Positions 55,891 through 64,000 of a DNA stretch of 64,000 nt are shown here, in pieces; the first letter of the stretch is position 1; each line of letters opens with the position of its first letter. The translations under genes and the position numbers were made by a program. Origin of the DNA: JALORV01 sp963791235 (GTDB taxonomy: Bacteria; Pseudomonadota; Gammaproteobacteria; Burkholderiales; Burkholderiaceae_F); NCBI GenBank assembly GCA_963791235.1, contig CAWBRW010000005.1, forward strand, positions 69,076 through 133,075. Direction: 5' to 3'. The notes below the pieces were generated by a model. It was not told where the DNA came from. It ran no database searches and saw only the letters and a program-made list of their open reading frames with translations.

Positions 55891-57017
55891 TGCCCAACTC
55901 CCGGTATCGGCGGCACGATCACGGATGCGATGCGGCCTTCCTGGTCGCCCATGATCAGCCGGTTGTTGTTCTTCGGGTCGAACACCACGCTGGTGAGGCC
56001 GCTGCCGGGACCGGAGAGCTGCAGCGGTGCGCCGAAACTCGCGGTGTTCCAGACCCATACCTTGCCGTCCACGGCGCCGCCGGCGAGCAGCGGGCCGCTG
56101 CGGTTGAACGCGAGGCTGCGCATCGGGGGGGTGCCCTGCGCCGCCAGCGCCTGCAGCTGGCGTCCGCTCGCCACGTCCCAGAGGAGCACCTTGCCGTCCA
56201 GGCCGGCACTGGCCAGGACGCGGCCGTCGCCGCTGAACGCAAGCGCGGCCAGTTCGTCGGCATGGCCGAGCAGCGTCCGGCGCAACTGGCCTGCCGCCGC
56301 GTCCCAGAGCAGCACGCGCGCGTCGGCACCGCCGGTCGCGAGCAGGCGGCCATCGGCGGTTACGCTCGCGGCGTTGACGAAGTCGCTGTGCCCCGACAGC
56401 ACCCGGCGCAGCTTGCCGGTTGCGCCATCCCAGAGCAGCACGCGCGTGTCTTCGCCGCAGGTGGCGACGACCGATCCGTCGTCGCTCGCGGCAACGCAAC
56501 GCAGCGGGTGCTCGTGGCCGTGCAGCTGGTAGCGCCGCTCGCCGGTCTGCACGTCCCACACCTGGGCCACGCTGTCACGTCCGACGCCGATCAGGTAGCG
56601 GCCGCCGCCGCTGAAGATCAGGCCGACGATCACGCCCGGCGTCTGCTTCAGCACGCGGCTCTCGCCGAGTGTCGTCGCGTCGAGCACGCTGACCCGCCCG
56701 TCCGCGCTCGCACTGGCGATGCCGTCGGGCGAGGCCGCGAGCGCGGTGATGCCGATGCGCTCGTACGGGCGTGGGCGCCGCCGCGCCACCTCGCCGGCGA
56801 CCTTGGCGTCGGCGCTTGCCTTGCGCGCTTCGGTCGGGGCGGTGGCGGCTGCCGAGCGCGCCGAATTGGCTTCGGCGGCCTCCTCGTCGGAGCCACCGCA
56901 AGCCGCGAGCAGCAGGGCGAACGAAGCTGCAGCGACCTGCAATCGCCATGGCGAGCGCGAGCCCGATCGCGGCGCCCCGGCCCAGGCGCGACGAAGCCAA
57001 CCGACGAAGACGTTCAT
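55887..57017 (-). CDS. WD40-repeat lipoprotein
   Basis: 376 residues from ATG 57017 (MNVFVGWLRRAWAG). Signal peptide with lipobox AAC (ASFALLLAACGGSDEE), a low-complexity Ala/Glu stretch, then seven WD-like blades (GHEHPLRCVAASDDGSVVAT, GHSDFVNAASVTADGRLLAT, GHADELAALAFSGDGRVLAS). A propeller facing the periplasm, probably a scaffold. Its ATG overlaps the epimerase stop (ATGA) and its stop overlaps the giant gene start (GTGA). Confidence 0.85.
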   Translation of the reverse strand: MNVFVGWLRRAWAGAPRSGSRSPWRLQVAAASFALLLAACGGSDEEAAEANSARSAAATAPTEARKASADAKVAGEVARRRPRPYERIGITALAASPDGIASASADGRVSVLDATTLGESRVLKQTPGVIVGLIFSGGGRYLIGVGRDSVAQVWDVQTGERRYQLHGHEHPLRCVAASDDGSVVATCGEDTRVLLWDGATGKLRRVLSGHSDFVNAASVTADGRLLATGGADARVLLWDAAAGQLRRTLLGHADELAALAFSGDGRVLASAGLDGKVLLWDVASGRQLQALAAQGTPPMRSLAFNRSGPLLAGGAVDGKVWVWNTASFGAPLQLSGPGSGLTSVVFDPKNNNRLIMGDQEGRIASVIVPPIPGVGQ

Positions 57018-57995
57018 GCCGTGACCTCCAGAGGTCGGTTTTTCTGCCACCAGCGCACGAGGCGATCGAGCCCCTCCTCGAGGCCGACCTCGGCGCGGAA
57101 GCCCAGCAGCGACTGCGCCTTGCGTGTCGAGGCCAGGCGGCGCGACACCGGATTGACGCTGCGCTCGGGGCCGTATTCGGGCTCCAGGTGCGTGGCGCCC
57201 ATCACCTTCAGCAGCGCAGCCGCGAGCTCCCTCAGCGATGGTCTCGTGCCCGCTGGCGACGTTGAAGACTTCGTCGCCGCAGTCCGACTGCAGCGCCAGC
57301 ACGTTCGCCTGCGCGACGTCGTCGATGTAGACGAAGTCCATCGTCTGATGGCCGTCGCCGAGGATCAGCGGCGGCTGGCCCTGGGCAATGCGGTCGATCC
57401 AGCGCACCAGCACCTCCGTGTACTTGCCGTGCGTGTCCATGCGCGGCCCATACACATTGAAGTAGCGAAATGCGACATACGGCAGGCCGTACATCGCGTG
57501 GTACGAGCGCAGGAGACCTTCGAGCATTACCTTGCTGGCGCCGTACCAGGTTTGGTTGTTGTACGGGTGATGGTCCTCGGGGGTCGGGAAAACATCAGCC
57601 AAGCCATAGATCGAGGCCGACGACGCGGCGACGATCTTGCGCACGCCAGCCTGGCGTGCAGCGTCGACGACGTTGAAGCTGCCGTCGCACATCACCTCCA
57701 TCGCGCGCCGGGGCTCGGCGGCACACGCGGTGATGCGCTGCGCCGCCAGATGGATCACCGCGTCGACGTTCCGGCATGCGCTCGCGACGGTCGCCGCATC
57801 GGAGATGTCCCCGAGCACGAAGCGGACCCTGGGGTGTTTGAGCGCGCTCTCGATGTTTGCCGTCGTGCCGCGCGACAGGTCATCCAGGATCACGATCCGC
57901 GTCCGCGGATGGTCCCGCAATAGCAGGTCCACCGTCGCGGACCCAATCATCCCGGCGCCGCCGGTGATCAGGATCGTCTTGCCGTCGAGGTCCAT
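57014..57995 (-). CDS. NAD-dependent epimerase/dehydratase (GalE/WbpP-like), one frame break
   Basis: SDR nucleotide-sugar epimerase. GGAGMIGSATVDLLL, VIHLAAQRITACA, ASSASIYGLADVF and YGASKVMLEGLLR (Tyr/Lys) are intact. After VFNVASGHETIA (near 57,238) one frame change moves the C-terminus to LRELAAALLKVMGATHLEPE and WWQKNRPLEVTA. Because of the break, the first part reads on into the WD40 gene as one long ORF, an artefact. Confidence 0.87.
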
Positions 57996-58017
57996 CGTGT
58001 TCCTTCTCCCTTCGGGT

Positions 58018-59095
58018 TCAGCGCGCGCCGTCGCACATCAGCACGACACGCACCGTGCGCACGAGGATGCGCAGGTCCAGGCCGAAGGAACACTTGCGCA
58101 GGTAGCGCAGGTCCATGCGCACCATCTCGTTGAAGCCGACGCGACTTCGCCCCTCGACTTGCCACAGCCCCGTTAGCCCCGGCTGGATGCCGAGGATGCG
58201 GCGCAGGTGCCAGGGCTCGTAGTTCGCCGCCTCGTAGGGCAGTGGCGGCCGAGGGCCCACCAGGCTCATGTCGCCGCGCAGCACGTTGAACAACTGCGGC
58301 AGCTCGTCGATGCTGGTCTTGCGAATGAAGCGCCCGACGCGCGTGATGCGCGCGTCGCCGCTGAGTTTGTAGGGGTTGGCGCGGCTTCCCGGTGGCGCAG
58401 GCTGTGCGTCGCCTTCGCGGATCAGGCCGACCACGAAGTCGCGGTGTATGCGGTCGTCGACGTCGCTCCACATCGAGCGGAATTTGTAGAAGGTGAACGG
58501 CACCCCACCCCGTCCGAGCCGCTTCTGCCGATGGATCACCGGTCCCGGTGACTCGAGGGCGATGACGAGCGCGACCAACAGCAGCAGCGGCGCCAGCACC
58601 AAAAGCGCCAGCGCGGCGAACAAGCAGTCGAATGTGCGCTTGCCCGCATAGCCGGCGCTTTCGGCCTCGCCGGCCATCAGCCGCTCGGGCATCGACATCG
58701 GCCGCGCAGCCGCGCGCGAGGCTGTCGAACAGCGCCTCCGGGAAAGTCGCCGCGTCCGTGGCCACGCCGCGCCCCGCCGTCAACTTGGTTACTTTGCGCA
58801 GGAAGCCTTCGCGACCCTGCGCATTGGTGTCGACGCACAGCACCGCCAAGGTTGCCGCGTCAAGCCATCCGACGAGGTCGGTCTCGCGCTTGATGGCCAG
58901 CAACTCGGCGACCAGACCGCCGGCGTCATCCTCCGGCGGGACACGCAATACCGTGAGCGAGAGCGCGCGCCGAGACCTTTCGGCTCGGCGCTTCTCGCGC
59001 TCCAGTGCGCGTCGGAATTCGCGGTCCGACACCACTTCCTCGTCGACGACGCGCGCTCGCGATCGCGCGCGCTGCCACGGCTGCGGCGAAGGCAA
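58018..59095 (-). CDS. Initiating sugar transferase with degenerate N-terminal domain, one frame break
   Basis: Polyprenyl-phosphate hexose-1-phosphate transferase that starts repeat-unit synthesis. The C-terminal 226 residues hold KRTFDCLFAALALLVLAPLL (membrane hairpin), PVIHRQKRLGRGGVPFTFYK, RKTSIDELPQLFNVLRGDMS and GPRPPLPYEAANY, the WbaP/RfbP signature. Upstream, in another frame, is REFRRALEREKRRAERSRRA with DLVGWLDAATLAVL, resembling a degenerate GGDEF-type domain found fused to such enzymes. Break near 58,700; the 5' end is uncertain. Confidence 0.82.
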
Positions 59096-59188
59096 CGCAT
59101 GGACGTTCGTGGCAGCGGACCAGTCGCCGCCCGGCGCGGCGCGAAGATCGAGAGGACGCCGTCTCCATCGACGTACTGGATCGTTGGT

Positions 59189-60052
59189 TCACTCAGTGGT
59201 CTCGAAGTTGTAGTAGCCCGAGCGCGCAGCCCGCCGCGGCGCGCGCGTCTTGTTCAGCACCGACATCACGATCGGGCGCTCGGCCAGGGTGTCGAAAGCG
59301 CGCCGGACGGCGGCTGCGGGCGTGCGCGACGCCTCGACGACGAGCAGCACCTGCCCAACCTGTCCGGCCAGCACGACCGCCTCGTTGGTGGCCAGTAGCG
59401 GCGGCGCATCGAAGACGACGATGCGCTGCGGCCCCGTGGCCAGGCGCTGCAGCAAGCGCTGCATCGCCGCGCCTGCCAGCCGCTCGGTGGTCAGTGCGTC
59501 CGGGGCGCCGGCCGGCAACAGCGCCAGGTTGTCGACATTGGTGCCGAGCGCGACCTCGCCCAGCTGCAGCGAGGGCCGCTGCAGCAGATCGAGCAGCCCG
59601 GCTTCGGCCTCGACGCCGAGCCGTGACGCCAGCTGAGGATGCACAACGTCGGCGTCGACCAGCAGCACCCGCTGGTCGATCTCGGCGGCCAGGCTGAGCG
59701 CGAGGTTGGTCGCGCAATACGTCTTTCCTTCGCCGGGAAGCGCGCTTGTCACCATGATTAGAGACAGCCGCTGTGACGAAGCCTGCGGCGTCCGAATGTT
59801 GGCCAGCAGCGGCAGCTTCATGCGGCGGAATTGCTCGGCCTGGGTCGATCGCGTGCTCGGCACAACGAGCACACCCTCCGCCTGCAACCGCTCCAGGTCG
59901 AGCACCACCGAGCGCCGCGGGGTATCGTCGTCCGCGTCGCGTCCCGCCGCGTCCGGACCCGGATCCCCAGGTGCATCTGAGAGCCGGGGCATCCGGGCTC
60001 CGGGCCGGCTCAGCTGTTCGAGTCGTTGCACCGCTTCTTGAATCAGCTTCAT
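59189..60052 (-). CDS. Polysaccharide-locus tyrosine autokinase (BY-kinase, XrtA-associated type)
   Basis: 287 residues from ATG 60052 (MKLIQEAVQRLEQLSRP). P-loop ATPase with Walker A in VTSALPGEGKTYCATNLALS, Walker A' LLVDADVVHP and Walker B IVVFDAPPLLAT. The C-terminus has only a short Tyr cluster (SGYYNFETTE). Stand-alone cytoplasmic kinase paired with the chain-length protein just upstream; phosphorylation cycling controls polymer length. Confidence 0.88.
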   Translation of the reverse strand: MKLIQEAVQRLEQLSRPGARMPRLSDAPGDPGPDAAGRDADDDTPRRSVVLDLERLQAEGVLVVPSTRSTQAEQFRRMKLPLLANIRTPQASSQRLSLIMVTSALPGEGKTYCATNLALSLAAEIDQRVLLVDADVVHPQLASRLGVEAEAGLLDLLQRPSLQLGEVALGTNVDNLALLPAGAPDALTTERLAGAAMQRLLQRLATGPQRIVVFDAPPLLATNEAVVLAGQVGQVLLVVEASRTPAAAVRRAFDTLAERPIVMSVLNKTRAPRRAARSGYYNFETTE

Positions 60053-60066
60053 GGGCGTTGCCGGCT

Positions 60067-61678
60067 TCAGGCAGCGGCGAGCGCGCGCTGCGCGATCGGG
60101 AACACGACCGTTTGCCCCAGCCATACGGCCTGTGCGGCGAGCGCAACGACGCAGGCCAGCGCGAAGGCCGCACCGGCAAACCGTTCCCGGCGCTGAGTCT
60201 CGGGCGTGTGCGAGATTGACACCGTCCCCAGGACCGGGCGCTCGCCGAGCAGCCGCAGGCTGCGCGCGTCGTGGATCACTGGGCGCAGCCACTCGGCGAG
60301 TGCGGCGGCCGCGAGGCCCAGCAGTGGAGCGAGCAACAATAAGCCCGCAGCGCCGTGCAGCGGTCCGGGAAACGCGGGCCAGCGCGACACAGCTGTCGGC
60401 TCGACGATGCGGAACTCCGCCAACTCCGCCGTGACGTCGGCCTTGGCCCCCAACGATGCCGACTCGCTTCGCGCCAGCATCTGCTCGTAATTCTTGCGGG
60501 CCATCTCCTGCTCGCGCCTGAGCTGCGCCATCTCGGTCTCGAGGCGCGGCATGCGGTCGGCGAGCTCGCGCATTTGCGCCAGTTGCGATTGCTTGACCGA
60601 CAGCTGAGACGCGAGCGCCGCGGCGCGCACCTCGGCTTCGGCTCAGCTCTTCGCGCAAGCGCTGGTAGAGCGGCCGGTACGTCTCGTTGATCGCCGCCTT
60701 ACCCACCATGCCGTGGACCGCCAGCGCGCGCGCCTCGATGTCGTTCAGCCTGCGCGCCTCGGCTTCGAGCCGTTCCACCGTGGCCCGCGCAGCCGCCACC
60801 TCCGGATGCGCATCCGTGAAGCGCATGCGCAAGTCGTCGAACCGCTTTCGTTCGGCGTCGAGCCGCGCCAGCGCATCCTGCGACGGCGTGCGGAGATCGT
60901 CGCGCGTGATGTCGGCCCGCGGGGTCAGTTCGAGCGGCAGCGCCGGCTCGGCGGTGGCCAGTTCGCGCCGGAGAGCATTGCGCACCTGCTCGGCCGATTT
61001 CGCCTCGACGAGCAGCTTGTCGACCTCCTCGTTGAGTGTGCCGATGCGCGCGAAATAGTCCTGGCCGGGCATGCCAGAGCTGCCGAAGTGGCGCGCCTTG
61101 AACGCGACGAGCCGATTCTCGGCCTCGGTCAAGCGGGCCGCGTAGTCTTGCAGCTGCGTCTTGAGGAAGAAGTCCGCATCCTGTGAATTGCGCAGCTTGC
61201 TGCCAGCGCTGGTGCGCCCGAAGAACTCGAAGGTCGCGTCGACCACCTTGGCCGCGATCTCCGGCGTGGGCCCGCGGTAGGCGATCTGGTACAGGTTAGG
61301 CGTCGTCGTCGGCTTGAACTTGATGTCGCGCATCAGGCGCCCGATCAGCTCGTCCCGCGGGAAGGCCGCGAGTGCCGGCTCGCCTGCGAGCGCGGGCATC
61401 TCCAGCAGGCGTTCCACGTTAGGGCGAGAGATCAGCGTGCTAGCGAGCATCTGCACCTGCTGGTCGATGTCCGGCTGATAGGTCAATCCCGTGAGCAACG
61501 GCTTGAGGGCCTTCTGCGTATCGACGGCAATGCGACCCGTCGCCTCGTAGCGTGTCGGAATGAACTGCAGACTCACCGCGCCGATCACCGCCGCCAACGC
61601 GCCTACACCAAGCGCGAGCCAGCGCCACCGGTACGCCGCTCGCCACATCCAAACCGCCTGGTCAAGCAGCCCGTTCAT
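60067..61678 (-). CDS. Chain-length determinant protein (Wzz/EpsF type), one frame break
   Basis: Inner-membrane polysaccharide co-polymerase. N-terminal helix (LALGVGALAAVIGAVSLQFI), Wzz domain, long coiled coil (RLTEAENRLVAFKARHFGSS, RKRFDDLRMRFTDAHPEVAA), then near 60,644 an extra base shifts the frame to AEAEVRAAALASQLSVKQSQ, the MPRLETEMAQLRREQEMARK segment, and a C-terminal helix (AAFALACVVALAAQAVWLG). About 535 residues. Without the break it ends at 60,067, separate from the kinase. Confidence 0.87.
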
Positions 61679-62295
61679 CAGCCCAGCACCCGCGCAGGCG
61701 ACCCAGCGACACGTGCGTTCGGCGCCACGCCGCGCAGCACCGTGCTGGCCAGTCCGACAAGGGCGAAGTCGCCGATCTCGGCACCGTCGATCACGCTCGA
61801 GCCGCTGGCCAGGTAGCAGTTCTCGCCGACTCGCGCGCCACCGGCAACACTGACGTTCGAGCCGACGAGGCTGAAGTCGCCGATGCGCGCGTCGTGATGG
61901 ATCACGCTGTTCGGCAAGATGCAGACATGCTCGCCGACGACTGCACCGGCGCAGACGACCACGCCGGCCATGAGCAGCACATTGCGGCCCAGGCGCGCGT
62001 GGTGTGAGACGCGCGCCGCGGGGTGGATCAGCTGCGCCCAGCGCGCGCCGCAGCCGAGGCCTTCGATCGCTGCACGGCGCGCGCGGTACGACTGCGGGCT
62101 GCCCGGCACCGCCAGCACCTGCGCTTCAGGCCAGCGCGCGAAGGCGGCGCGCGAATAAACGGTCAGTCCATGGCACCGGGTTCCCTGCTTTGCAGGTGCG
62201 TCGTCGACGAAGCCCAGCACGTCCCAGCCTGCGTCAAGCGCATCGAGCGCCTCGACGCCGTTGCCGTTGCACGGGAAGATCAGCAGCTGCGGCAT
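61678..62295 (-). CDS. NeuD/PglD-family sugar O/N-acyltransferase
   Basis: 205 residues: an N-terminal nucleotide-sugar-binding fold (MPQLLIFPCNGNGVEALDAL) and a left-handed beta-helix of hexapeptide repeats (GSNVSVAGGARVGENCYLAS, GSSVIDGAEIGDFALVGLAS). Probably acetylates an amino sugar made by the adjacent DegT aminotransferase. Its stop overlaps the Wzz ATG by one base. Confidence 0.88.
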   Translation of the reverse strand: MPQLLIFPCNGNGVEALDALDAGWDVLGFVDDAPAKQGTRCHGLTVYSRAAFARWPEAQVLAVPGSPQSYRARRAAIEGLGCGARWAQLIHPAARVSHHARLGRNVLLMAGVVVCAGAVVGEHVCILPNSVIHHDARIGDFSLVGSNVSVAGGARVGENCYLASGSSVIDGAEIGDFALVGLASTVLRGVAPNARVAGSPARVLG

Positions 62296-62299
62296 GCGA

Positions 62300-63435
62300 T
62301 CAGGCGCTGAGCGTCGCCTCCGGCCATCGGCGTCGCTGCCAGATTGCGGACGGCCGCCGCCACCGCGCGCACTGCGCTTCGGTCAAGCTCGGGGAACATC
62401 GGCAGCGACAGCACCTCGTTCGCCGCCCGCTCGGAATGCGGGAACTGCCCCGCGCTGGTAGCCGAGGTCGGCGTAGGCCGGCAGCAGGTGCACCGGGATC
62501 GGGTAGTGGATGCCGGTCTGGATGCCCTGCGCCGCAGCGCGTCCTGCCACGCCTGCCGGTCGGGCGTCGCGGATCGCATAGATGTGATAGACGTGCGCGC
62601 GTTGTGCGCGCATCGCCTCCGGCGTGGGCACGCCGCTGCCGGCCAGCAGCGAGTCGTAGTGCGCTGCCGCCGCGCGGCGCGCCTCGGTCCAGGCCTCCAG
62701 GTGGCGCAGCTTGACGCGCAGCACCGCGCCCTGGATGCCCTCCAGGCGGTAGTTGTAGCCCTTGAGGACGTGCTGGTACTTCTTCTCGGCGCCCCAGTCG
62801 CGCAGCATGCGGATCGTGCGCGCGATACTCCGGGTTGTCGGTGGTGACCATGCCGCCTTCGCCGTAGGCGCCCAGGTTCTTGCCCGGGTAGAAGCTGAAG
62901 CAGCCCATGTCGCCCATGCTGCCCGCGCGCCGGCCCTTGTACTCGGCGCCGTGCGCCTGGCGGCGTCCTCGATCACGACCAGCCCGTGCCGCTTGGCGAT
63001 CGCGAGGATCGGGTCCATGTCGGCCGCACTGGCCGTAGAGGTGCACCGGCATGATGGCCTTGGTGCGCGGCGTGATCGCGGCCTCGAGCCGCGCCGGGTC
63101 CATCGTGAACGTGCGCGGGTCGATGTCGACGAACACCGGCGTGGCGCCGGTGTAGTCGATCGCCGACGACGGTGGCGACGAAGGTGAAGGGCACCGTGAT
63201 CACCTCGTCGCCCGGGCCGACGCCGGCCGCCAGCAGCGCCAGGTGCAGCGCGCTGGTGCCGGTGTTCACGCCGATGCCGTGCTTGGCGCCTGCAGTAGGC
63301 GGCGAACTCCTCCTCGAACGCCGCCACCTCGCTGCCCAGCGTGAACTGGCAGCTGTCGAGCACGCCCTGGATCGCGGCGTTGACCTCGGTCTTGATGCTC
63401 GCGTACTGGGCCTTCAGGTCGACGAACGGAATCAC
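62300..63435 (-). CDS. DegT/DnrJ/EryC1 aminotransferase (WbpE-like), many frame breaks
   Basis: From GTG 63435 (VIPFVDLKAQYASIKTEVNA). The pieces in several frames are NTGTSALHLALLAAGVGPGD, PVFVDIDPRTFTMDPARLEA, GLVVIEDAA (Asp), MGCFSFYPGKNLGAYGEGGM (PLP Lys) and KGYNYRLEGIQGAVLRVKLR. About six single-base breaks. The set fits UDP-2-acetamido-3-keto-glucuronate transaminases (WbpE), which sit beside an oxidoreductase (WbpB) and an acyltransferase (WbpD), as here. Confidence 0.8.
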
Positions 63436-64000
63436 GCTGCTTCCCCCTGGTTCGATGTTGACGGTACACCGTCTCGCCGCGCTTGCCGCGCATCGAGCTG
63501 GTGGCGGCCTCGATCAGTCTCGACGACGCGCAGGCCGAGCTGGCCGTCGGTCTTCGGGCACCTTGCCGTTGCTCGATGCAGTCGACGAAATGCTCGCCCT
63601 CGACGCGCAGCGCCTCGGTGCCCGCGAGCTTCGGCGCCCACATGTCGCCGGTGCGGTAGCCGACGCGCATCTCCTGGATCTGCGCCGGGTCGTCGGTGAA
63701 GCTGCACGCCCTTGTCGTAGATCTTGATCTTCTCGCTCGGCTCGAGGTCGTCGTAGGTGATCATCTTCTTGCTGCCGCCGATCAGGATCTGCCGCACCTT
63801 GACCGGCGCGAGCCAGCTCACGTTGGCGTGCGCGATGGTCCCGGAGTCGTAGAACAGCGTGATGTAGGCGAGGTTCTCCGGCGTGCCGGGGAAGTGATTG
63901 ATGCCGCTGGCCGAGACCGCGACCGGGTGCTCGCCGAGCAGGTAGTCGAGGATCGAGAAGTCGTGGACGGCGAGGTCGGAGATCACGCTCACGTCGCGCT
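63432..64000 (-). CDS. Gfo/Idh/MocA oxidoreductase, C-terminal part (N-terminus off window)
   Basis: About 190 residues. VISDLAVHDFSILDYLLGEH carries the HD catalytic-type pair after the Rossmann domain, and INHFPGTPENLAYITLFYDS is the beta-sheet domain. The 3' part changes frame at least twice (WAPKLAGTEALRVEGEHFVD and IEAATSSMRGKRGETV are in other frames). The stop overlaps the aminotransferase GTG. Likely WbpB-like, oxidising UDP-GlcNAcA before transamination. Confidence 0.78.
   Translation of the reverse strand, partial: RDVSVISDLAVHDFSILDYLLGEHPVAVSASGINHFPGTPENLAYITLFYDSGTIAHANVSWLAPVKVRQILIGGSKKMITYDDLEPSEKIKIYDKGVQLHRRPGADPGDARRLPHRRHVGAEARGHRGAARRGRAFRRLHRATARCPKTDGQLGLRVVETDRGRHQLDARQARRDGVPSTSNQGEAA

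Noticed and set aside
54385..56532. 715-codon plus-strand ORF
   Set aside because: Antisense to the giant secreted protein and WD40 gene, Arg/Ala-rich and featureless.
55887..57995. 702-residue epimerase-WD40 fusion
   Set aside because: A single frame break in the epimerase creates it; the proper epimerase C-terminus and a lipoprotein start with ATGA overlap are both present.
59189..61678. 829-residue Wzz-kinase fusion
   Set aside because: Created by one extra base near 60,644; the true Wzz C-terminal helix with a stop at 60,067 lies in another frame and the kinase has its own ATG.

Overview
The window is high-GC DNA from what is most likely a betaproteobacterium. The evidence is gene order: the minus-strand run ndk-rlmN-pilW-rodZ-ispG-hisS-yfgM-bamB-der-hfq-hflX, rpoS beside nlpD and pcm-surE, and thrS-infC-rpmI-rplT-pheS-pheT-ihfA-merR-tRNA-Pro are all arrangements I associate with that class.

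Region 1 (1-23,800, all minus strand) is conserved core genome: RNA chaperone and GTPases, outer-membrane assembly and SecYEG-associated factors, isoprenoid and tRNA-charging enzymes, cell shape, type IV pilus biogenesis, rRNA methylases, the stationary-phase sigma factor, a divisome-associated LysM lipoprotein, then the translation cluster. Overlapping stop/start codons are frequent. Intrinsic terminators sit just upstream of surE, pheS and thrS.

Region 2 (23,900-32,400) is accessory DNA. It opens with a 34-bp piece that looks like the 3' end of a tRNA-Val gene next to thrS, which suggests site-specific integration. A gene-poor stretch with one YdcF/DUF218 membrane protein follows, then another tRNA-3'-end-like fragment, then a complete dTDP-L-rhamnose operon (rfbB-C-D-A). 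After that comes a mosaic of gene fragments (wecB, cytochrome P450, LuxR HTH) around a 360-bp direct repeat that precedes two lipoprotein genes.

Region 3 (32,400-64,000) is a surface polysaccharide locus. On the plus strand are secreted proteins (DUF4082/fibronectin-III lipoprotein, parallel beta-helix protein). The rest is a long minus-strand run: Gfo/Idh/MocA oxidoreductase, DegT aminotransferases, NeuD-like acyltransferase, Wzz chain-length protein, tyrosine autokinase, initiating sugar transferase, NAD-dependent epimerase, WD40 lipoprotein, a ~1,700-residue secreted multidomain protein, Wzx flippase, several glycosyltransferases, an O-antigen polymerase/ligase, a NodB-like protein, an AlgD-like nucleotide-sugar dehydrogenase, an acyltransferase and a 2OG-Fe(II) oxygenase. 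Together these describe a Wzx/Wzy-type heteropolysaccharide containing rhamnose and probably a uronic acid and an amino sugar. The chain-length protein and kinase resemble those of exosortase (XrtA/PEP-CTERM) EPS loci, but no exosortase is visible here.

Main caveat: single-base frame breaks are common, including three in the essential gene pheT and a compensating pair in infC. They are densest at 50.7-53.9 kb and 62.3-63.7 kb. Most are probably uncorrected read errors rather than gene decay. Several long apparent fusion ORFs (SurE-Pcm, epimerase-WD40, Wzz-kinase) come from these breaks, and I annotated the component genes separately.
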